This document shows positions 58,231-64,000 of a stretch of 64,000 bases of DNA, piece after piece. A model generated the notes under the pieces. That model worked only from the letters and a program-made list of their open reading frames with translations. It searched no databases and was not told where the DNA came from. Each line of letters begins with the position of its first letter. The first letter of the stretch is position 1. Where the stretch lies: contig CM065386.1 of assembly GCA_033060915.1 (NCBI GenBank), forward strand, positions 10,736,001 through 10,800,000, written 5' to 3'. The stretch is from Euryodendron excelsum (Eukaryota; Streptophyta; Magnoliopsida; Ericales; Pentaphylacaceae). The translations under genes were made by a program, and so were the position numbers.

Positions 58231-58910
58231 TCCTCAACTCACGAGTAAGTATTCAGTATTCAGTACTCTTAGGACACCATGTTATTTTTACTACTCATCT
58301 CACAATAGAGTGAGTCATTTTTATTAGGTAGGTTTGGAGGTAGATTCTGTAAATTCATTTGACCTGCCTACTATATTATGTGAAATGGAATAAGAGCGGC
58401 GTACGTGCCACTCTAAATGCAGTGAATAAGTTTTCTTCACTCACATATGTTCACCTTATCGGGGGATCTACTCGTAATTGAGTGGATGAACGTCACATGG
58501 TCCTCCCGAGAGATTGAATAATTTCTTCCTATTAAGAATACGAGGAGAAAAACTTATTATTTGTGTCACAGTTCTTGTCATATCCAATACGAACTAGGAA
58601 GGTCGTAAATTGTTGTGTAGCAGCAATCTAATTACCCTTATATTCACACAATATTCCCCCCGGATCTGTCCAAACGTTATAAAGTTGAATGAGACGATGA
58701 AATCTATACATGTTAATTTAGCTATTTTCTGAAGGCAAATAACATATGCCTTCTATTTTAGTGGCCATTTCAATGACTCATCCCTTTTCCGAACCTCTCC
58801 AGGCCTGCCGAGTTCGAGTTGTAACATAAAGACACTATGGAGTAGGACTCTTTTCATTGCATAGTTGAAATGAAATCTCTATTCCATTGATAGAGGAATT
58901 GACATATCAA

Positions 58911-59000
58911 CACTACAAGAAAAATGGGCACTGGTGGTGTTTTACTTAGTAGCGTTTTAGAAAACGCTGCCAAAACTAGGCCATTACGCAACTTTTTAAA
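58911..59000 (+). mobile_element. CACTA (En/Spm) transposon end
   Basis: CACTACAAGAAAAATGGGCA is the terminal inverted repeat of plant CACTA elements. It is followed by a subterminal GCGTTTTAGAAAACGC palindrome. No matching opposite end was found to the right, so only the end remains. Confidence 0.65.
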
Positions 59001-59880
59001 TACAACATGTACAATTCTTTCATTAGTTGCAACTAATATAAATAACTTAAAATTTACTTGAAAATAAATGAGTTTGCCAGTATATACAGAAAAAATAAAA
59101 TTTAATGTCAAGTTTTCGAAGCACATTTGATATAGAATCATCAAGTCCATTGATTGATAGAATGAATATCTCTATTTCAAACAATAAAATAAGGATGTCT
59201 TCATATAGCACTGCTGGAGGAAGAGAGGGAAAACAAGGGTATAGACTTCCGTGGTATACTATAGGAAGAGTGAAGTGGAAGTAACATATTGCAACAACAA
59301 AACTTTAGAGGATCCACTCAATGGACCATGGTTTTAATGATGGTAGTATTGCTATACGAACATAAATTTTGTTCATAATTTTTCATAGAATGATATGCCT
59401 ATTTTGTGCATAATCATTTCATTTCAAACAAAAATTCTCATTATTTTGGCTCCTAATTTAAAAAATACCACTACCCATAAGTGGCGCCACATGAATAGTA
59501 GTGGGGTTAATTGAGCTCATCAACGTTTAAAAAATTATTAATTTTTAATAATAGTGCTTGTTAAAATAATTTAATAAAAAATTTGCACTTATTATTTAAA
59601 ACACTGACCCCATTGATTCAAGGAAAAAAAATGAAGAACTCATGAGTTAAAAAAAGAAAAGAAAAAGCAATTAAAAATCTCCCAATCTACAAAAGCAGAT
59701 TTACTAGTGAGGGCAATTATTTCAAGTTTACACAACTCAAACCTCATCGTACAAGTCTGGCGGCCCCAACATAGCCAAATATAACTAAAGGCTTCCCAGA
59801 TAGCAAGCTAGAAAATAGCAGAAAACACACACAAATTATTAAAACTTATTCTTCTGCTTCAGTTCTTAGCAAACCATTTT
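59001..59880. other. 3' flank of SABATH copy 5, no gene
   Basis: AT-rich, with no recognisable gene or element. The segment 59700-59880 resembles the 3' flanks of copies 3 and 4 (AAATTAACA-type words and TTCTGCTTCAGTTCTTA just past the stop). Confidence 0.5.
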
Positions 59881-62800
59881 TCACTCTTTAGTCAAGGAAA
59901 GGACCAGATTAGTAAACACGCCTTTGCCCGTCGCCAGGTAATCTGCTGCGTTCATGGCATACCTTTGGAACACGCCTTCAATAACTGCATCTCCAAAGTG
60001 ACTTGTCAGGATGGCTTCTGCAGCGGCTCTCAGGTACATTGAGACATGCTTGCCTCTGGCATTGCTATCGAAAATGAGATCTTTGTTACCGTCTGCAATG
60101 TTGGCATCCCAACCCAGTTTAAAGATTTCTAGTTTTCGGATTTTGAAGGATCCTTCAGTTTCAATTAGGCGCTTTACTTCTTCCGCGGAAGGTGACATAT
60201 AAAGGGGAATATTGAATGTGTCCAATTTTTCTTCTTCGATTAGTCCCTGCATTCATCAAATAAATTTGTCACGAGATCAAACGCGGCCATTATTAGCATT
60301 CATATGTTTTGCTAACGCTATGTTTGGATCTTAAATTTGTTAAGGAAAAAAAAAGAAAAAATAATATGAAATTAAATTGTATATTTAATTGGTAGAGAAA
60401 ATGGAGGATAAAAGAACCTAAACAAAAATGTAAGAATTTGAAATCTCCTAGCTTCTTCTCTTTTCCCCCTCCTTTTTCTTTTTTTTTTTCTTTTCTCTTG
60501 ATAAATTCGAAATCAAAACATAGCATAAGTGAATCTTACACATATGGAGCTTAAAATTAGTAACACCCTCAGCGAGCCCTGTAATAAATTAAATGTGAAT
60601 TATTGGTTAAAAGAAAAAAAAAAAAAAGAGCTTAGATTTTTTTTTTGGTTGATAATTTTGATGTTTTCGTGATCAATGTGGAATCAACCCAAAAGCAAAA
60701 TATGGTACCAACTATTATCTTGGCCAGAAATGCACAAAAGCCTGACACTATGCTTAATTGATAGCAGATCAAACGCCCAATATCAAGAAGGAAAATGTAG
60801 AGAGAGAGAGAGAGAGACCTCCATGGCCATGTCCTTTAGTGTTGTCCCAAGTAAGTCCCAGATAGTGCAGCCATCCTCGTCATTGTTTTTACCGACGATG
60901 GTAAGAACCAAATGCCCTCCAGGAATCATCTCTTCAGAGCGAGATGTGAGAAATGCAGTAAAATCTGTGTCAAACTGGTCCGAGTATGCTTTTTGCACGC
61001 CGGGAGGGCTTGTGCTTGCTATGTATATGTTGCCTTTGTTCAATGGTGTTCCCAAATCGCACACGAGCCCATGAGGAACCTGTTACGAATGCCATGGGTT
61101 TCTATATAATTATGTGTGTATATGGAGTACAATGGTAATGACCAACTCGCTAACAAGCCCTTAGCTAGGAACCTGCTAAGAATGGCATGGTTTTGTGTAC
61201 AGGTGTACATGTATATGGATTTGCACTCTAGAAATGCAACTCAACATGAGTAATGCTGTACAAGGTGTAATCCCGTTCAAACAAAACGATTATATAGAAT
61301 TTTCATAGAGATTGAAGGGCCTGAACTCTGACCTTTCATCTAAAAATGAAAGAAATGCTATTCTTTCAATAACATTTTACACAAATTTCACTCAAAATAA
61401 CATGACAGTGACACTTTTGTTATTGAGTGCCATAAATAATTTGTTATGAAGTCACTACTGAAAAAGGCTTTTTTTTTTTTTTTTTATCAAGAAACTAACC
61501 ATCGCATCTACTGTTGCAAAAGATCAATTTTTTTCTACAATGACAATGACATTACCATCGCAAAATAGAGAAGGTAAATTGCACAAAAGCCTTTGCCAAA
61601 AACAACTACTCTGATAGTGAATGAATGACTTTCATTCAACTGTTTTTTAGTTGTATAATATTACCCAAAAACAAAGCACTCATTAAGATAATTGACATTC
61701 GTCACATCATTCTGATAGAATTTTATGCATGTGTAAACATTTTGTATATATGATTAGAGATTCCTTTCTGAAAAATGCTAGCATATGTTGACGACTGTCA
61801 CACAATTATGAGTGATGCTAGCACTCCTCTTCTTTTTTATACAGAATGAGGACTTTTCACTTTAAAATGAACACTTATCAAGATGACTCTTTATTACAAA
61901 AATTAAATTGCTTCATCATTTGGAAGCGGATTCTATATAATTTGGCAATAACATAAGTTTTTTCCCTTAAAGCATATATGCATACACCAGTACATTTTAA
62001 GGGTGCTCCGATTTGTGTAAAAAAAATTTACTCACTCTGTGCATCATTAAAGGACATCGACTATACCGCCCCTTCAGCACTCTAGTGTACACACAAGAAA
62101 GCTCATAATTAGCATATGAGATCTGCTATTTGCAGTAGTTCTAAGAATAGTCTTTCCCTTATCTATTAGTGCCCATTATTATCACCGTAACCTAACACCA
62201 TTGAACCCATGACATGGTATGAGAAAAAAATAAAGATAAAATCTTATATATATATATATATACAACTAGTATTTGTCGGTCGCCTTGCGTTTCTGCATTT
62301 AATTTTCCGTCAAACTATAGTAATCTTATAATAAATAAAATAAGTATGAACAATTACTCAGAACACCCATCCTTCCTCGCAGCATCCATTAAGCACAACA
62401 GTGATATATAAGGATTTTGTAAGGATGAAAAAACTGAAGAACAGTAATATTACACTGACGGAACTAAATATGGATTATAGGGGGCATAGCCCTCTCCTTT
62501 TCACAAAATTTTATTTAGTCTTTATTGATTTTGAGTATTTTTATAATAAAAGTGTATATTGGCTACCTCAAAATTTTATATTTTTACCTTTTGACCTTCC
62601 AAAATTCAAAAAATTTTTCATTAACCCACAAAAACTAAAAATATTTTCCATTGACCTTCCAAAAATTCAAAAACTTTTGCATTAACTCCTCAACAAAATT
62701 AAATTTTTTTTTTATTTTGGTCTTCCATGATACTCGTTAACAAAATTCCTGGTTTAGACCTTAAATATATAACATTTATTAAGTCACCGTTTGCTCCAAA

Positions 62801-63564
62801 AGTATAAACTCTTACAAAATAGTCTCAACAATGTATATGAAGAAAAAATAAAATAGTTAAAAAGTATATCAACAAGTACATAGAAAACAAAGTACAAAAC
62901 AATAAGCATAACTGGAAAAAAAAATAGAGGTTACGAGACTTGAATCCAGAAACCAGAACTCTGACACAATGGTCAATCACCACTTAACTCAAAAGTTTGA
63001 ATTGTTAAAGAAATAGACTCAACAATAGTTACACACAAATATATATATATATATATATCTATATGTATATGTATGTATATCATGATATCTGCAGCATCAA
63101 TCACCTGAGATAACCAGTTCAAACTGTATGACGAATGGACAAAATGCATGGAATGGTCAGGGAAGAGCCTCCCATAGAAAGAGCCAGGCACTCCTGCAAT
63201 GAAGCACTTGCCTCTACCTCCCTTCTCTTTCTCAAGTACTCTCTCATAAAAGCTTGGCAGTGACTTGAAGACGGCGTTGAAATCGTTCCCTGGAAGATCA
63301 TTTAGGAACGCGTGCAATACGGGTGGGTTGCGATTCAACTGCTGGCTGGTTAAGTTGATGCTCTCTATGATCTGCCATAAGGGCAACAAGGCGGTGGGTC
63401 CTGAAGAGCATCCCATATCCGCCACTTTCAAACACTCCGTCTTTGGGAAGTTGGTGGCATATAACCCAGAGATGCTTTCTTGTACTGTGGACTTCACCTT
63501 CAAAATCACCATTTTCTGAAACAAAAAAAAAAAAAATCAAGCATGCTATAATGTGAACAATTCA

Positions 63565-63600
<36 letters not shown>

Positions 63601-63673
63601 GAAGAAGTGAGTTATTGGCATAGCTAATGTAGCCTTCTCCTCCGTTCATGCGTAGAACTCTGTTTAGTTCCAT
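59881..63673 (-). CDS. SABATH carboxyl methyltransferase, intact (copy 5)
   Basis: Four exons, all phase 0: 63599-63673, 63105-63515, 60819-61079 and 59881-60246 (25, 137, 87 and 121 codons), 370 aa. Introns are 83, 2025 and 572 bp with GT-AG ends. The length and exon layout are those of the salicylate/benzoate/jasmonate methyltransferase family, which transfers a methyl from S-adenosylmethionine to a carboxyl group; probably cytosolic. SAM-site motifs: Ser22, ADMGCSSGP (57-65), NDLPGNDF (97-104), [12 protein letters not shown] (133-144). Substrate-site equivalents Gln25 and Trp159 are kept. Two positions are unusual: Thr66 where the other copies have Asn (GPN), and Asn158 where family members have His or Met (YSLHW, YSLMW). 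I infer the substrate may differ and cannot name it. It is the only copy of the five without a break, and has a TATA box about 80 bp upstream. Confidence 0.93.
62453..62763. repeat. Non-autonomous element, copy 2, in intron 2 of copy 5
   Basis: Starts GACGGAACTAAATATGG and ends near ATTCCTGGTTTAGACCTT. It shares the GACCTTCCAAAATTCAAA and CCTCAACAAAATT words with 57421-57832. It lies inside the longest intron of the intact gene. Confidence 0.55.
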
Positions 63674-63753
63674 GGTCGCTTGGTGTGGCACTGTGACACT
63701 AATTGGGGCTGCTAAAACGAATCTTTCTATGCTTCATTCATTCATAGTTGATG

Positions 63754-63761
63754 TATTTATA
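63754..63761 (-). promoter_or_regulatory. TATA box of SABATH copy 5
   Basis: TATAAATA on the minus strand, 81 bp upstream of the ATG at 63673. The position suits a 5' UTR of about 50 bp. Confidence 0.65.
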
Positions 63762-64000
63762 GATGGCTTTCCACCATTGACCCTTTTTTGTTCTCTCATA
63801 TTAAGTAAGCAGCGGCTCTAAAATTTTTTGTTGATAATAGTTTTACGATAGTATCACGGCAAATGCCATTCTGACAAAAATATATTTGTTAGAAACTTCA
63901 ATGATGCGGTATTGGCAATTATAAGATTAAAAATTATTATGGTGGGTATTTTATTTTAAAATAAAAGACTCATTTTTTGTTTTTGAGAGAAAAATACAAG

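Noticed and set aside
61445..61480. CACTACTGAAAAAGG as a second CACTA end
   Set aside because: It differs from the end at 58911 and has the same orientation, so it cannot be its partner, and no other support was seen.
59881..63673. Naming the SABATH genes as caffeine synthase, salicylate or jasmonate methyltransferase
   Set aside because: Family membership is clear, but the substrate-determining positions are mixed and unusual, so a specific enzyme name cannot be supported.

Overview
This is nuclear DNA from a flowering plant, most likely a eudicot. Genes are split by GT-AG introns, intergenic DNA is AT-rich, and much of the window is nested plant transposons (Ty3/gypsy of the Tat type, Ty1/copia, Harbinger-like, MITEs, LINE and CACTA ends). 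I cannot name the species. I see no rRNA, tRNA or CRISPR array.

Layout. 1.3-3.4 kb (+): an intact two-exon kelch-repeat gene of the specifier-protein-like family (329 aa). 3.65-6.0 kb (-): a broken SABATH methyltransferase gene, tail-to-tail with the kelch gene. 6.2-14 kb: a foldback MITE, a decayed copia element (about 7.65-11.93 kb, -) and other small repeats. 14.1-14.7 kb (-): a two-exon fragment of a second SABATH gene. 16.09-20.87 kb: a solo LTR. 21.27-47.26 kb: a Harbinger-like DNA transposon carrying a Myb/NAM-associated protein pseudogene, split by a 24-kb Tat-type element (22.11-46.08 kb, - orientation), which is itself split by another solo LTR (34.71-39.76 kb, + orientation). 48.3-50.6 kb and 54.4-56.5 kb (-): two more SABATH copies, nearly complete but frameshifted. 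59.9-63.7 kb (-): the only intact SABATH gene (370 aa, four exons).

The gene story is a tandem array of five SABATH carboxyl methyltransferase copies on the minus strand, of which one is intact as sequenced. Genes 2 and 3 and their upstream spacers are recent duplicates. Copy B (about 49.96-52.35 kb) keeps the uninterrupted form of sites that, in copy A, carry the solo LTR, the Harbinger-like element and a LINE fragment, so the insertion order can be read inside this window.

The most unusual object is the 24-kb element. It has a gag gene but no polymerase that I can find. Between gag and its 3' LTR it carries, on the opposite strand, a 650-codon plant-mobile-domain-like reading frame broken only by six stop codons. 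A TATA box and a near-palindromic module shared with the LTR promoter lie upstream of that frame. This fits the antisense extra ORFs known from Tat-lineage retrotransposons, and its possible introns and promoter deserve a check.
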